The notes: generated by a model not told the origin, from the sequence alone. 64,000 nucleotides of DNA from JBBATK01 sp039810585 (GCA_039810585.1 JBDHXF010000006.1:1-64000), one strand, 5' to 3'. Shown: positions 53,781 through 62,704, numbered from the stretch's first letter. Numbers and translations are program-made.

Positions 53781-54578
53781 TTAGAATTGCACAGGAAAGT
53801 GTACCACACCTAGCTCTGTACCTCCCTGGCTCAAACGTAGTTGAATATCCCAGCCACCATGCATGTTCAGATTTGCCGCGGCTGCGAATTCGCCGTCACC
53901 GGTTGCTACCGGCTGCACATTACCATCCGACGACATATCCATCGTGGTCATGTGTGTGCTCATGCTTAAGTTCATCGTGCTCATTGCTTCGATTTGGGTT
54001 TGGGTGGAGTGACGATATATCCAAAATCGCAACGGGTTCATACCCATGCATGGGCTGGCCGACAAAGCACAAACGCAGAAATATTCTTGCCCGTCGCCAC
54101 CCTGCAGTTTCTGCACGGCACTACTCGTCGGAACCGTGAGCTTCACCGTAAAGTCGTGCTCCGTGTCTGTCAAGTGATTGTGCACATGAACGTTCAGGCT
54201 CCAATCCTGTCCACTTATACTGGGCATCGTACAAACCATGGCACCCTCAAAAAGACCCAATGCATTCGGGGCAGTGCTCAACGGCTGCTCCATCGGCGCG
54301 TCATGAGTGCCGCCACTCATCGCCATACTAGCTTGCATTTCCACGTGTGCATCTTGTAACACTTGTCCATTGCAGGCGCACACGCATCGAACGTACAGCT
54401 TGTTGTACCCTGCGTGTAACGTGTTGTCCGAGTAAATCTCTATTTGTGTATCGCCGTCGCTAAGCTCCGTAATCTTGGCCTTGTTAATACTTGGTAATGA
54501 GACCTCGGGCGCAGTCTGCTGCGAGCACGAACTCAACATCAGAGCAGTGAGTATCAGGGTGAGTAACGCTGTTTTCAT
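53781..54578 (-). CDS. Met/His-rich lipoprotein, YtkA/FixH-like, probable copper handling
   Basis: A 265-residue protein from ATG 54578 (MKTALLTLILTALMLSSC), chosen for the lipoprotein signal (C18); the 61-codon upstream extension has no support. The first beta-sandwich ('AGYNKLYVRCVC', 'DAHVEMQASMAMSGGTHDAPM') resembles the YtkA/FixH-type domain. A second similar unit and a Met/His-rich stretch 'MSTMNLSMSTHMTTMDM' follow near residue 200. Several Cys (VRCVCACNG, FCVCALSASPC) are conserved-looking. Placed directly after nosY, it is a good candidate for a periplasmic Cu(I) carrier for NosZ maturation (inference). It lies 86 bp after nosY. Confidence 0.65.
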   Translation of the reverse strand: MKTALLTLILTALMLSSCSQQTAPEVSLPSINKAKITELSDGDTQIEIYSDNTLHAGYNKLYVRCVCACNGQVLQDAHVEMQASMAMSGGTHDAPMEQPLSTAPNALGLFEGAMVCTMPSISGQDWSLNVHVHNHLTDTEHDFTVKLTVPTSSAVQKLQGGDGQEYFCVCALSASPCMGMNPLRFWIYRHSTQTQIEAMSTMNLSMSTHMTTMDMSSDGNVQPVATGDGEFAAAANLNMHGGWDIQLRLSQGGTELGVVHFPVQF

Positions 54579-54664
54579 AGAGGTGATAAACCGTGTTTGT
54601 GGAAATACTCTTCGCAAGATTTTTTTGCGAATGCGCTTCGCGCCATTCATTGAGAGCGCTGCCG

Positions 54665-55537
54665 TTAAAAGTCCTTTCGTAAGAAAGTGCGTCGTGCCAC
54701 AATGACAGGAATGATGGCCCACATTGTGAGCACGCTCAAAGCCAGGCTCATTCCTTGCCAAGAACCAAAGAATTGCTTATAAATCGCTCCCGTATAACCC
54801 ATTAAGGCTGATTGATCCAAAACAAGTGATAACATGATTCGAGAAAGATCGATTGGATTGAGAAAACTCAGCACTAAAGCGAAGCGCTCGGTCGGGTAAT
54901 CACTAAGAGCGTAAAGCAGAAACAGAAAGAGTCCGTCGTACACAACAGCGCAGAAAAACCACACCATCAACGATGCACCAAATCCTTTCGCACGCTCATC
55001 CATTTTTGTGGCGATTGCGAAGGCAAGAGCGCTGAACGAACAGGTGAGAAGAGCCCCGTTGACCAGTAATAGAAGTGTTCGCCCTATAAGGTCTCGATCT
55101 CCAAACGAGTGCGCGAGCAGGGGTATACCTGCTCCAACGCAGAAACTCAGGACGAGTGGCAATGATGTGGCCAAAAAAGACGACACAAATACCGTCGATC
55201 GGCGCACCGGTTGCGACAAAAGCAATTCTGTGAATTCTCTGGTATTGTACACTTGCATCACACTAAACATGATGCTAATGAGCGGAACGACGATGGTCAT
55301 GATACTCATAAGTGTCACAAAGACTTTGTCGGCCATACCGGTAAAGCGGAACAACCCCTCACTTAGAGCAACAAAGAACGCGAAGTAGATCAAGAGCCAT
55401 TTGTTTCGAGCTGCGTTCCGCAGCTCTACCTTCAAAAGTGAATCGAGAGACGTTCTATGATGTGCGGCAATCAGAGATCTCTCTTGTGTACTCAGATCTT
55501 CAACACTATACGCCGATATGTAGGTACTAGTATTCAT
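54665..55537 (-). CDS. nosY: Nos ABC transporter permease NosY
   Basis: A 290-residue membrane protein with a soluble N-terminal segment and about six transmembrane helices ('WLLIYFAFFVALSEGLFRF', 'VFVTLMSIMTIVVPLISIMFS', then 'TLLLLVNGALLTCSFSALAFAIA'). 'QVYNTREFTELLLSQPVRRS' is a hallmark of NosY-type permeases, where the charged loop docks the ATPase. It forms the membrane part of NosDFY, which is needed to build the CuZ centre of N2O reductase. The start overlaps the nosF stop by 4 nt (ATGA). Length is normal. Confidence 0.9.
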   Translation of the reverse strand: MNTSTYISAYSVEDLSTQERSLIAAHHRTSLDSLLKVELRNAARNKWLLIYFAFFVALSEGLFRFTGMADKVFVTLMSIMTIVVPLISIMFSVMQVYNTREFTELLLSQPVRRSTVFVSSFLATSLPLVLSFCVGAGIPLLAHSFGDRDLIGRTLLLLVNGALLTCSFSALAFAIATKMDERAKGFGASLMVWFFCAVVYDGLFLFLLYALSDYPTERFALVLSFLNPIDLSRIMLSLVLDQSALMGYTGAIYKQFFGSWQGMSLALSVLTMWAIIPVIVARRTFLRKDF

Positions 55538-56256
55538 GCGGCTCTCCGAAACGTGACATTTTTCTGCAGTGACGAGACGGCTTGTTCAAATGATTGTTGA
55601 CCCGTAGCATGTTGTAATTCAGACTTTGATCCATGAAAGAGCAGAGATCCTTCCAGAATAAACGCGATGTCGTCTGCTAACTCTTCAATCTCTGCAACAA
55701 TGTGCGTGGTGAGAAGAATCGTCTTCTCCCTAGCTTTCTCCGTTATAATCAAGTCTTTCAGACGACGAGCCATGAGCGGATCCAAACCTGCGGTAGGCTC
55801 ATCTAGAATGAGAATGGGTGCATCAAACATCATTGCGGCAACAGCGCTCACTTTTTGTCGTGTTCCACCACTGAGAGACTTCATGTTCTTCTCTGCATGA
55901 GGCAGAAGCTCAAATACTTTAAATAGTTCATGGAGTCTTTTGGGCTCTTCTTCTCGTAGCTCCGAAATCATGCCGAGAACTTCGCGGATTGTCAAGTTGT
56001 CCGGATAGCGAGCCACTTGAGGCATGTACCCAATCTGCCGCCTATAACTACCATCATTGCTGACTGCAGTCCCACTAACGTGAATAGTGCCACTATCGGG
56101 TTTTACTAATCCAAGAATACTCTTGATAAGAGTTGTTTTTCCGGATCCATTGGGACCCAACAATGCCGTTGTCCGGCCATAACCGAAATGCAACGAAAGG
56201 TTATCAAGCACCGGTATGTGAGAGTAGCACTTCCGCAATTGATTGAGATTTATCAT
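55534..56256 (-). CDS. nosF: Nos ABC transporter ATPase NosF
   Basis: A 240-residue ABC ATPase. Walker A is LLGPNGSGKTT (residues 32-42), the Q-loop 'IGYMPQVARYP', the signature 'LSGGTRQKVS' and Walker B 'PILILDEPTAGLDP', followed by H-loop 'LLTTHIV'. It powers NosDFY. It overlaps both nosD (4 nt, upstream) and nosY (4 nt, downstream), so all three are translationally coupled. Confidence 0.95.
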   Translation of the reverse strand: MINLNQLRKCYSHIPVLDNLSLHFGYGRTTALLGPNGSGKTTLIKSILGLVKPDSGTIHVSGTAVSNDGSYRRQIGYMPQVARYPDNLTIREVLGMISELREEEPKRLHELFKVFELLPHAEKNMKSLSGGTRQKVSAVAAMMFDAPILILDEPTAGLDPLMARRLKDLIITEKAREKTILLTTHIVAEIEELADDIAFILEGSLLFHGSKSELQHATGQQSFEQAVSSLQKNVTFRRAA

Positions 56257-57497
56257 GAGAACGTCCTCAATGGCTTCATAGATGGCGCATCATCCTGCAT
56301 GGTAGCAGGAGTAACGGTAGGAAAGATTGATTCTGCCAAGTCCAAGAGGGACACAAAGAAACTGTGGAGCAACAGCATTGCCGGCGAATTTTGCTCAACG
56401 ATTGTAGAAAAAAGTCGAACGGGGCGGAAAGGCACGTCACCGACGCCATTTTTGTCTAAATCATACCCCGTATATCGATCCCAATAATTCCCGTGAAATG
56501 TACTGTAAGCGGTATAATCGTTTGTTGCAACATCAAAACTGTTGGAGCTAAAGTTGTTTGAGTCAATCAGATTGTCGACGGAGCTTGCCATCAATCTCAT
56601 CGCCCATCCATTTGAGATAAAGTTATTGCGGTAGATATGCATGGATCCACCACTTTCCGCGTAAATACCCGATGAATTGCCCTTGAAAACATTGTTACAA
56701 ATCGTTGCGTGGGATATTTCTTTGAGTAAAAGCGCATAGGAAGCGTCGCCAAGATTATCCTCAAATACATTGTCTTTCATCAGAATGTCGTGTGTATACA
56801 TCACAGCTACACCAGAACCATTATGATGGAAACGATTCTGTTGATACTCGTTGTGGTGCGAAAACATGAAGTGCAAACCATAACGAATATTGCCCTTGCT
56901 TTCGTTGTTCATGACTCGAGTGTTGGTCGTAAACTCCAAGTAGATCCCGTCTCTATGTTGATCGACAACATTATTGCGGATCAAATAGTCATCACAATAC
57001 CAGCAGTGAATTCCATTCCCGGAAGCACTTTCACTGTTGGCATTACTTTGAATGAAATTGTTACTAATGGTATTGTGCTTACTCTTTGCTGAGTATATGC
57101 CATAGCTGCAGCACAGAATTGTATTCGCATCGATCACACAACCCTCCACAAATTTCAACCTGATCCCCGAGCGCTCGTAGATATAGGAGTCGCCTGTATG
57201 GCAAATGGTAAATCCGCGAATGGTGACATTATTTGAGGTCACTACGATTACCTCACAAGAATCAGCGCCATCAACCGTAACATCGCCATCTGCTATTAGT
57301 TGAATCGCCTTATCGACAACAATGGTACCTTCACAGTACCACCCTTTATGGACGCGAACAATATCACCCGCCTTTGTATTCTCAAGCGCACGATGTAGTG
57401 GCATTGGAAATACAGGATAGACGTCCACTGTCCTGCTGAAGGAATATTGCGTTGCGCTCAGGAAGAGTAGAATCAGCACGGGAAGTCGGCACTTCAT
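56253..57497 (-). CDS. nosD: Periplasmic copper-binding protein NosD
   Basis: A 414-residue protein with a signal peptide ('LPVLILLFLSATQYSFS'). A right-handed parallel beta-helix of CASH/NosD repeats follows ('NVTIRGFTICHTG', 'YGIYSAKSKHNTISNNFI', 'GIHCWYCDDYLIRNNVVDQHRDGIYLEF', 'GLHFMFSHHNEYQQNRFHHN', 'NFISNGWAMRLMASSVDNLI'). The many His, Cys and Met along the helix suit copper binding. NosD works with NosF and NosY to mature the copper-sulfur CuZ site. It overlaps nosF by 4 nt. Length is normal. Confidence 0.94.
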   Translation of the reverse strand: MKCRLPVLILLFLSATQYSFSRTVDVYPVFPMPLHRALENTKAGDIVRVHKGWYCEGTIVVDKAIQLIADGDVTVDGADSCEVIVVTSNNVTIRGFTICHTGDSYIYERSGIRLKFVEGCVIDANTILCCSYGIYSAKSKHNTISNNFIQSNANSESASGNGIHCWYCDDYLIRNNVVDQHRDGIYLEFTTNTRVMNNESKGNIRYGLHFMFSHHNEYQQNRFHHNGSGVAVMYTHDILMKDNVFEDNLGDASYALLLKEISHATICNNVFKGNSSGIYAESGGSMHIYRNNFISNGWAMRLMASSVDNLIDSNNFSSNSFDVATNDYTAYSTFHGNYWDRYTGYDLDKNGVGDVPFRPVRLFSTIVEQNSPAMLLLHSFFVSLLDLAESIFPTVTPATMQDDAPSMKPLRTFS

Positions 57498-57549
57498 GTC
57501 AATGCGTCATAAATGGATACTTTTAACGTCAGAAATCGACTGAGAATTA

Positions 57550-58623
57550 CTACCAGGTTTTAGCGACAAGCAGTCGTGCGCTATCGAAATAGTACAACTC
57601 ACCTCCATTGGTGGCGTGAGAAGCCTCGTATGCCTCTTTCGTGCCATACGCACTCAGGTTTAGGCCCATGGGACTCGGAAGTTTTTCGGATTTGAGATAC
57701 CATGCCTTTCGTGCGGCGATAAGATTGCCAGGGTTAGCATAGTCCACTACCCATTCTGTTGCGATATCGTCCGGATCAACTGATTTGTCTTGCTCGAAGC
57801 CAAGCATACATTCAATGCTATCAAACTTGTAGACTTTTGTCTTCTTTGTAATGAGCTCGGCACCAAAGCGTTGGTCTGTAATGGTCATTTTACAGTGAGC
57901 ACATTCCTCGCTACCAAAGTGGATTGCCTCAGCCTTATCTGAGCACGCATTCAGGGCGAAGCACATCCCGAGAAGAGCGACTCCCACGAGCCCCTCATTT
58001 ATTCGAGCGGCGGAACCGCCGCTCGAATTCAACGACACTTGAGCGTTCTTCTTTTGAATCGGTTTCGACTTCCACCAGGTAAAAGCTCCAAGCGCAAGTG
58101 AAACAAACATGAGGTAACCACCAACGCCCGGAAGGGAAAGCGCGTGGAAGTTCAGAAGCTGTTTGCCACCAATCAGTGGTGGTTGATAGGTCATGTCCGG
58201 GATGCAAATTGCGGCGTGAGGATTGAGATTGTGGCCGTAATCATATTCCCAGTTATAGAAATCTATCATTCCAGCTACTCCCAAAGCAATAAACACTACC
58301 ACCCAAGAGAGCAACATCCATCGTTTTCCAAACGCGACAACGGCCAATGCGAGCACAATAAGGGAGGCTACGATTGTTGGCATGTAGCGCAATTCGGCAA
58401 TACTGTCAGGTTCAATTCGCTTCATTCCGATGTAGTGGTTGAGGTTATTAATACTAGCCAAATCCTGTTCTTTTTCTCCGACTATTGTGTTGATGTGGAT
58501 TCGAAGACCCAAGCCCTCCGGATATTGAGGCGCCTCCAAGTTTATTTGCCATAGTGGGAAGGCGTATAGACCGCAAAGGAGTACAGCGCTAATTGCAATA
58601 AGTATGCGGTGTGTAGTGTTCAT
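57550..58623 (-). CDS. nosL: NosL copper chaperone fused to an N-terminal membrane protein
   Basis: A 357-residue protein from ATG 58623 (MNTTHRILIAISAVLLC); the upstream extension is unsupported. Residues 1-190 are a membrane protein with about four transmembrane helices (near 8-28, 78-96, 100-120 and 160-185) of the type encoded between nosZ and nosL in Bacteroidota. Residues 210-357 are a NosL domain with 'ECAHCKM' (the C-x-x-C-x-M Cu(I) site), 'VYKFDSIECMLGF' and 'LYYFDSARLLVAKTW'. Between them lies a complete lipoprotein signal ('GLVGVALLGMCFALNAC'), as if a free NosL had been joined in frame. The joint is coded by a perfect hairpin (58001-58028). An internal GTG at 57987 preceded by GAGGGG could still start a free NosL. 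Confidence 0.82.
   Translation of the reverse strand: MNTTHRILIAISAVLLCGLYAFPLWQINLEAPQYPEGLGLRIHINTIVGEKEQDLASINNLNHYIGMKRIEPDSIAELRYMPTIVASLIVLALAVVAFGKRWMLLSWVVVFIALGVAGMIDFYNWEYDYGHNLNPHAAICIPDMTYQPPLIGGKQLLNFHALSLPGVGGYLMFVSLALGAFTWWKSKPIQKKNAQVSLNSSGGSAARINEGLVGVALLGMCFALNACSDKAEAIHFGSEECAHCKMTITDQRFGAELITKKTKVYKFDSIECMLGFEQDKSVDPDDIATEWVVDYANPGNLIAARKAWYLKSEKLPSPMGLNLSAYGTKEAYEASHATNGGELYYFDSARLLVAKTW
58001..58028. repeat. Palindrome inside the nosL fusion gene
   Basis: ATTCGAGCGGCGG and its exact reverse complement are separated by AA (13-bp stem). It is coding in the fusion frame (about residues 199-208, SNSSGGSAARI-like). The outer arm ATTCGAGCG also forms the stem of the intergenic hairpin at 23000-23030. 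Confidence 0.9.
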
Positions 58624-58746
58624 GTGATAACCCGACAATTGGTGAGAAGAATGGTGAATGCACGTGTGTGGCAGCGGCACAATTCTGAATTCTGCTGCGT
58701 GAAGGGAATGCGCCATTCACTGCACATCCCCTTCACTGTGCGCTCG

Positions 58747-60720
58747 TTACTCTTCAAGCTTTGGAGTCGATCCAGTCGACAATGGAACGCTTGATCCGGC
58801 GGGAGAAACCCGGATGTAGCCTTGCATTTCTTGATGGAGCGCAGAGCAGAAATCTGTGCAGTAAAATGGTTGAATGCCGGCTGTCTTTGGAGTCCACTTA
58901 AGCGTTTGTGTTTCTCCGGGCATTATGAGGAGTTCGGAATTATCTGCGCCGCGGATAGCAAAGCCGTGAGGCACGTCCCAGTCTTGCTCAAGGTTCGTCA
59001 CGTGGAAGTACACGACATCACCAACATGCACTCCTTCGATATTGTCCGGTTTGAAGTGCGATCGAATCGAAGTCATATATACATGTACTTCATTTCCTTT
59101 GCGTTCCACTCTCGCGTCTTTTTCGCCCATCGCCACGAATGGGTGCTTACTCTCTGTCAGCTTGAAACTCTTGACGGAGTTCTTTTCAAGCAGCGTTGCA
59201 GGACACATTTGCGCATAATGTGGCTCTCCTACTGTTGGGAAGTCAAGTAGCAATTTCATTTTGTCTCCACTGATATCGAATAGCTGTGCGGACTGGCATA
59301 GTTCCGGTCCCGTGGGGAGATACCGGTCCTTTGTAATTTTGTTCAGAGCAACCAGATATTTTCCGGTCGGATTTCTGTTATCGCCGCCAGCCACACATAA
59401 GTGACCAATGGAGTAGTACGTAGGCTGTCTGTCCACTACGGAAAAGTCTTTGAGGGACCATTTCACGACTTCCGAACTGACGAACATGGATGTGTAGGCA
59501 AATCCTTTTCCATCGAATTCCGTATGCAGCGGTCCTAATCCTGGCTTCTTGACTTCGCCGGCCAGGGCGGCTTCGTACTTAATAATTGGAATGCCATTCA
59601 CATCGCCTGCGAATTCCTTGTTTTCTATTGCCTTCAAGAGCTTCGTGTACGAGAAGACCGGAATGATAGCTGCCAGCTTACCGCTTGCTGCTATGTACTC
59701 GCCTGTGGGATCTACGTCGCAACCGTGTGGAGATTTTGGCGCAGGAATGAGATACACTAATCCGGGACACTCTTTTGGATCAAGCTGTATGCATGAGTTT
59801 TCCATGGTGGAGTTTGCGCTGTGCGTAGACTCATCATAGTGGTTGTGTGCGTATTGACAAGGAACGGTCTTCCCTTTACCTTGTGCCACATACTCCTCGG
59901 CTTTTTTCCAATTTATTGCCGCGACAAAGTCCTTGTCGTTTTGGCTTGCATTCACCTCTAGCAAGGTATTTGCCTCCTCGGAGTTATAACAACTGAAGAA
60001 CATCCAACCATGTGACTTATCTTTTCCTGCACATGCTAAGTCGTAGTCAAACGGTGGCATGTTGATTTGAAAGGCGAGCGACATTGTCCCACTCTTTGGG
60101 TCAACTTTCACGAACGATGCACGACCATGGAAATTTTGCTTGTACGAGTCAATCGGCACGTCAGAATTCGATTCGTCTGGTAGTGAGAAGCGTGATGCGG
60201 ATACCACATACTCAGTTCCTTGAGTCGTGTACGGCGACCCGTGATTTCCACCTGTGTTTGGAATTTCAATGATTTCGGCAGTGCGGAATGTCGACAGATC
60301 GATTCGAGCAATACGCGGGGTATTGTTGCAGTTCGCGAAGAGCCATCGACCATCGTCGTTCCCATCTGTTCGACTCAGCTGCAAGTGGTGCTGGTCATCC
60401 CAAGGGATGAACCCTCGCGAGGTCATTAGCATGGGTTTTGTTTCCTCACTGTATCCCCACCCACTCTCTGGATTTTGCGAGAACACAGGTATAGTGCGAA
60501 ACAACCGACCGCTTGGAACCCCGTAGACACCAATCTGACCACTAAAACCACCGGACGTAAACAAGTACATTTCGTCATGCTTACCAGGCGGCACGAAAAC
60601 TCTCGATGCAGCATCACCATCCGTCATTGCTGTTTTCGAGGATGCCGGACATCCGTTGAAGTTCAGTGCTATCAGAATGATAGCAACGACTCCGACCGTT
60701 AGACTAACAAGGTATTTCAT
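58747..60720 (-). CDS. nosZ: Nitrous oxide reductase NosZ, clade II
   Basis: A 657-residue protein that reduces N2O to N2 in the periplasm. The Sec/lipoprotein-type leader ('LVSLTVGVVAIILIALNFNGC') has no twin Arg, the mark of clade II enzymes. The seven-bladed propeller carries CuZ-type His motifs: 'WDDQHHLQLSRTDG', 'NTGGNHGSPY', 'PKSPHGCDVD', 'LGPLHTEFDGKGFAYTS', 'YSIGHLCVAGG' and 'GEPHYAQM'. The C-terminal cupredoxin has the CuA ligands H585, C621, C625, H629 and M632 ('FYCTDFCSALHQEM'). GGAG lies 5 nt before the ATG. It is preceded by a cytochrome c gene and followed by the NosL fusion and nosDFY. All key metal ligands seem to be present, so the enzyme should be active. Confidence 0.97.
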   Translation of the reverse strand: MKYLVSLTVGVVAIILIALNFNGCPASSKTAMTDGDAASRVFVPPGKHDEMYLFTSGGFSGQIGVYGVPSGRLFRTIPVFSQNPESGWGYSEETKPMLMTSRGFIPWDDQHHLQLSRTDGNDDGRWLFANCNNTPRIARIDLSTFRTAEIIEIPNTGGNHGSPYTTQGTEYVVSASRFSLPDESNSDVPIDSYKQNFHGRASFVKVDPKSGTMSLAFQINMPPFDYDLACAGKDKSHGWMFFSCYNSEEANTLLEVNASQNDKDFVAAINWKKAEEYVAQGKGKTVPCQYAHNHYDESTHSANSTMENSCIQLDPKECPGLVYLIPAPKSPHGCDVDPTGEYIAASGKLAAIIPVFSYTKLLKAIENKEFAGDVNGIPIIKYEAALAGEVKKPGLGPLHTEFDGKGFAYTSMFVSSEVVKWSLKDFSVVDRQPTYYSIGHLCVAGGDNRNPTGKYLVALNKITKDRYLPTGPELCQSAQLFDISGDKMKLLLDFPTVGEPHYAQMCPATLLEKNSVKSFKLTESKHPFVAMGEKDARVERKGNEVHVYMTSIRSHFKPDNIEGVHVGDVVYFHVTNLEQDWDVPHGFAIRGADNSELLIMPGETQTLKWTPKTAGIQPFYCTDFCSALHQEMQGYIRVSPAGSSVPLSTGSTPKLEE

Positions 60721-60822
60721 AAATACTCCATGAATTGGAAGATGTGACTTTCGACTACTGCCGTAGTGTGAATGCAGAGTGGTATTCCCCTGACCGCCTG
60801 CATAGTGATTATTTTAGTAATT

Positions 60823-61329
60823 CTAATTTCGTTTTGAGTTATTGGCGTCATATTTCACACCGACTCGGCGTAGGTGTTCAAGTACGCTACGGGCGTCGTT
60901 GGGATCGACTATCATATTGGGCATTTTTAACATGTAGGTTTGCAAAAGGCAGCGTACAGTGTCGTCGTTTTCAACCATCACATCCGTATCAAGTATCATA
61001 TTCATGATGTACTCGGGTGCTCTGCGGTGGGTCACGCCACCTAATCCAGGTCCCACGTAGCGCTGGTCATAACGGTGACAAGCCGTGCACGTTGTTTGGA
61101 AAATTTTTTGTCCCTTATCCGCTAAGGCTCCATCTATAGCGGAATCGAGTTTAACTTCTTTGATTTTATAGTAATTCGGTTTCTCCTGAACCTGCAGACC
61201 CGGTGCCGGTGCGGATGTATCTGCAGTTTTCGTATCTGATGTGTTTTTCTGTGTACACGATTGCATGACAAACAACAGCGTAACAATCAAGGCAACCCTA
61301 CATGAGGTGTGCGTCTCTATGCTTTTCAT
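60823..61329 (-). CDS. Monohaem cytochrome c lipoprotein, likely electron donor to NosZ
   Basis: A 168-residue protein with a lipoprotein signal ('VALIVTLLFVMQSC', C25). A disordered Ala/Pro/Thr-rich linker follows, then a class I cytochrome c domain with haem motif CTACH (C81, C84, H85), 'VGPGLGGVTHRR' and a probable axial Met in 'LKMPNMIVD'. Lying directly upstream of nosZ in the same direction, it most likely passes electrons to the CuA site (inference from context). It is the first gene of the nos transcript. A perfect palindrome lies 24 bp upstream of its start. Confidence 0.9.
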   Translation of the reverse strand: MKSIETHTSCRVALIVTLLFVMQSCTQKNTSDTKTADTSAPAPGLQVQEKPNYYKIKEVKLDSAIDGALADKGQKIFQTTCTACHRYDQRYVGPGLGGVTHRRAPEYIMNMILDTDVMVENDDTVRCLLQTYMLKMPNMIVDPNDARSVLEHLRRVGVKYDANNSKRN

Positions 61330-61352
61330 AAGTCGTATTTTGGTTAATGTGT

Positions 61353-61369
61353 ATATGATACTATCATAT
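61353..61369. promoter_or_regulatory. Perfect 17-bp palindrome, candidate operator of the nos operon
   Basis: ATATGATACTATCATAT lies 24 bp upstream of the cytochrome c start and about 95 bp beyond the 3' end of the Rrf2 regulator gene. AAATATCT next to it (61372-61379) recurs upstream of the regulator's own start (61950-61957). Binding by the Rrf2 protein is inferred. Confidence 0.5.
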
Positions 61370-61462
61370 CTAAATATCTTAAAATCTATTACTCGACATG
61401 TCTTGGTGTGAGCCTTTAATGATATATAGTACTACAATATCCCATATTGTTACGATGCCCTA

Positions 61463-61924
61463 TCAAGATACCGCAGTCTCTGCTTGGTGGTGTTTTTTGG
61501 CCAGAGCAATCATGTTACCTACAGTTTCTGTTCCGTCGTTAAGAGAATGACTTTTTAACATTGATTGAAACTGACGCTTTTGAATCGCCCAAGACGAGTG
61601 CATGACACAAGGATGATTAGCATCGCATTCGGGAAGCTTCAGTAAGCATTCTGTTTCAAAGCGACTTACATCACCTAATGCAGTCATGATATCCCAAATA
61701 GAAATATCATCGGCACTCTTGGCAAGTGTGATCCCACCCTTTGTACTTCGAACTGACCTCGTAATTCCATGCTCACTTAAGCGCTGTAATATCTTTTTCA
61801 GAAAGTGATACGGTACACCTAACTCGGAAGCAATTCTGTGAGTTGGCACGAAAGTGCTTGTCTTAACTTCACGAGCTAAGTAGAGGCTGGCCTGTATACC
61901 ATATGCGCATGTTAGTGAAAGCAT
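61463..61924 (-). CDS. Rrf2-family regulator with three Cys, NsrR/IscR-like
   Basis: A 153-residue protein. The Rrf2 winged helix starts at once ('MLSLTCAYGIQASLYLA', 'TSTFVPTHRIASELGVPYHFLKKILQRLSEHGI', wing 'TRSVRSTKGGITLAKS'). It is followed by 'ISIWDIMTALGD' and a three-Cys cluster C93, C100 and C106 ('ECLLKLPECDANHPCVMH'). Cluster spacing and position match Fe-S-binding NsrR/IscR proteins, in which the cluster senses NO or Fe-S status. Lying directly upstream of the nos genes in the same direction, it probably controls them and itself. The gap of 134 bp to the cytochrome gene contains the palindrome described above. Confidence 0.9.
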   Translation of the reverse strand: MLSLTCAYGIQASLYLAREVKTSTFVPTHRIASELGVPYHFLKKILQRLSEHGITRSVRSTKGGITLAKSADDISIWDIMTALGDVSRFETECLLKLPECDANHPCVMHSSWAIQKRQFQSMLKSHSLNDGTETVGNMIALAKKHHQAETAVS

Positions 61925-62427
61925 CTACCGAATATATTATATGGGACTAAAATATCTCATTACAAATCTAATGAGCGTTGGGTCTATTTGCAAATATTTT
62001 TTGAAGATCTTTTTTTCTTAAGCAAGATTGAGGCTCAACATGAAAGAGTATCGACGTCAGACAGCCTTGACGTGCACTAAGCACTTGGGCTCTCCAAATC
62101 GACACTCTTGTGCCTGAGATTATTGGGAATTTCTGTCATAAACCCCTAGACGATCTCAAGTGCGCCATGCTGGCAAGGCGAACTCTGCAGCCTGGAAACA
62201 GCTTTTTCGTGTATCTAGCGAAAACTGCAGAAGCAAGCGGAAGTACTTAATAGTTTCAAAGTTGGATAAACTCGCTGTCGGTTATTCAGACAATGTGAGT
62301 TGCACTGAGACACAGCATCGACGCATCTAAGCAGAATCCTTCGTGGCCGTGTCGGTCAGCTTCCTAAGCACATTGCCGGTACTCGCTCGACATGGTGTTC
62401 CGCAGAGGTAAAGTTAGCCGGATTAGC

Positions 62428-62475
62428 CATGGCAAACTCACCAAAGCCGACCTCGTGCGCGAAGTAAACCGCTAA
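62428..62475 (+). pseudogene. Possible relic of an HU-family DNA-binding protein gene
   Basis: One frame reads HGKLTKADLVREVNR and then stops. HU proteins of this part of the bacterial tree begin with a closely similar M-(G)-KLTKADLVREV segment. The ATG of CATGGCAAACTC is one base out of frame, and the stop follows after 15 codons. It is either a remnant or chance. Confidence 0.35.
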
Positions 62476-62537
62476 ACCCATTATCGACAAGAAACAACCC
62501 ATCAAATTTTCGCGATGAACTCAGAATTTTACAGTGT

Positions 62538-62704
62538 AGCGAGTCACTCGCTCCCCCTCACGATCAATTCCCCAAAAACAGAAAAACCCCCAATCGCTGC
62601 AAAAACGAAAGGGAGTAGTTGCTTTTTCCACCACTTTATCCACATTTTGGACTGAAAGCGGTTCCCGAGTGGGTGGCTCACCACCTCGATGCTTATGTGG
62701 AAAT
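62538..62704 (+). repeat. 167-bp dispersed repeat, copy 2
   Basis: Partner of 51643-51809 at an offset of 10,895 bp with no indels. It starts AGCGAGTCACTCGCT, carries TTATCCACA at 62636-62644 and ends with GAGTGGGTGGCTCAC at 62667-62681. The 110-bp core is identical. Confidence 0.92.
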
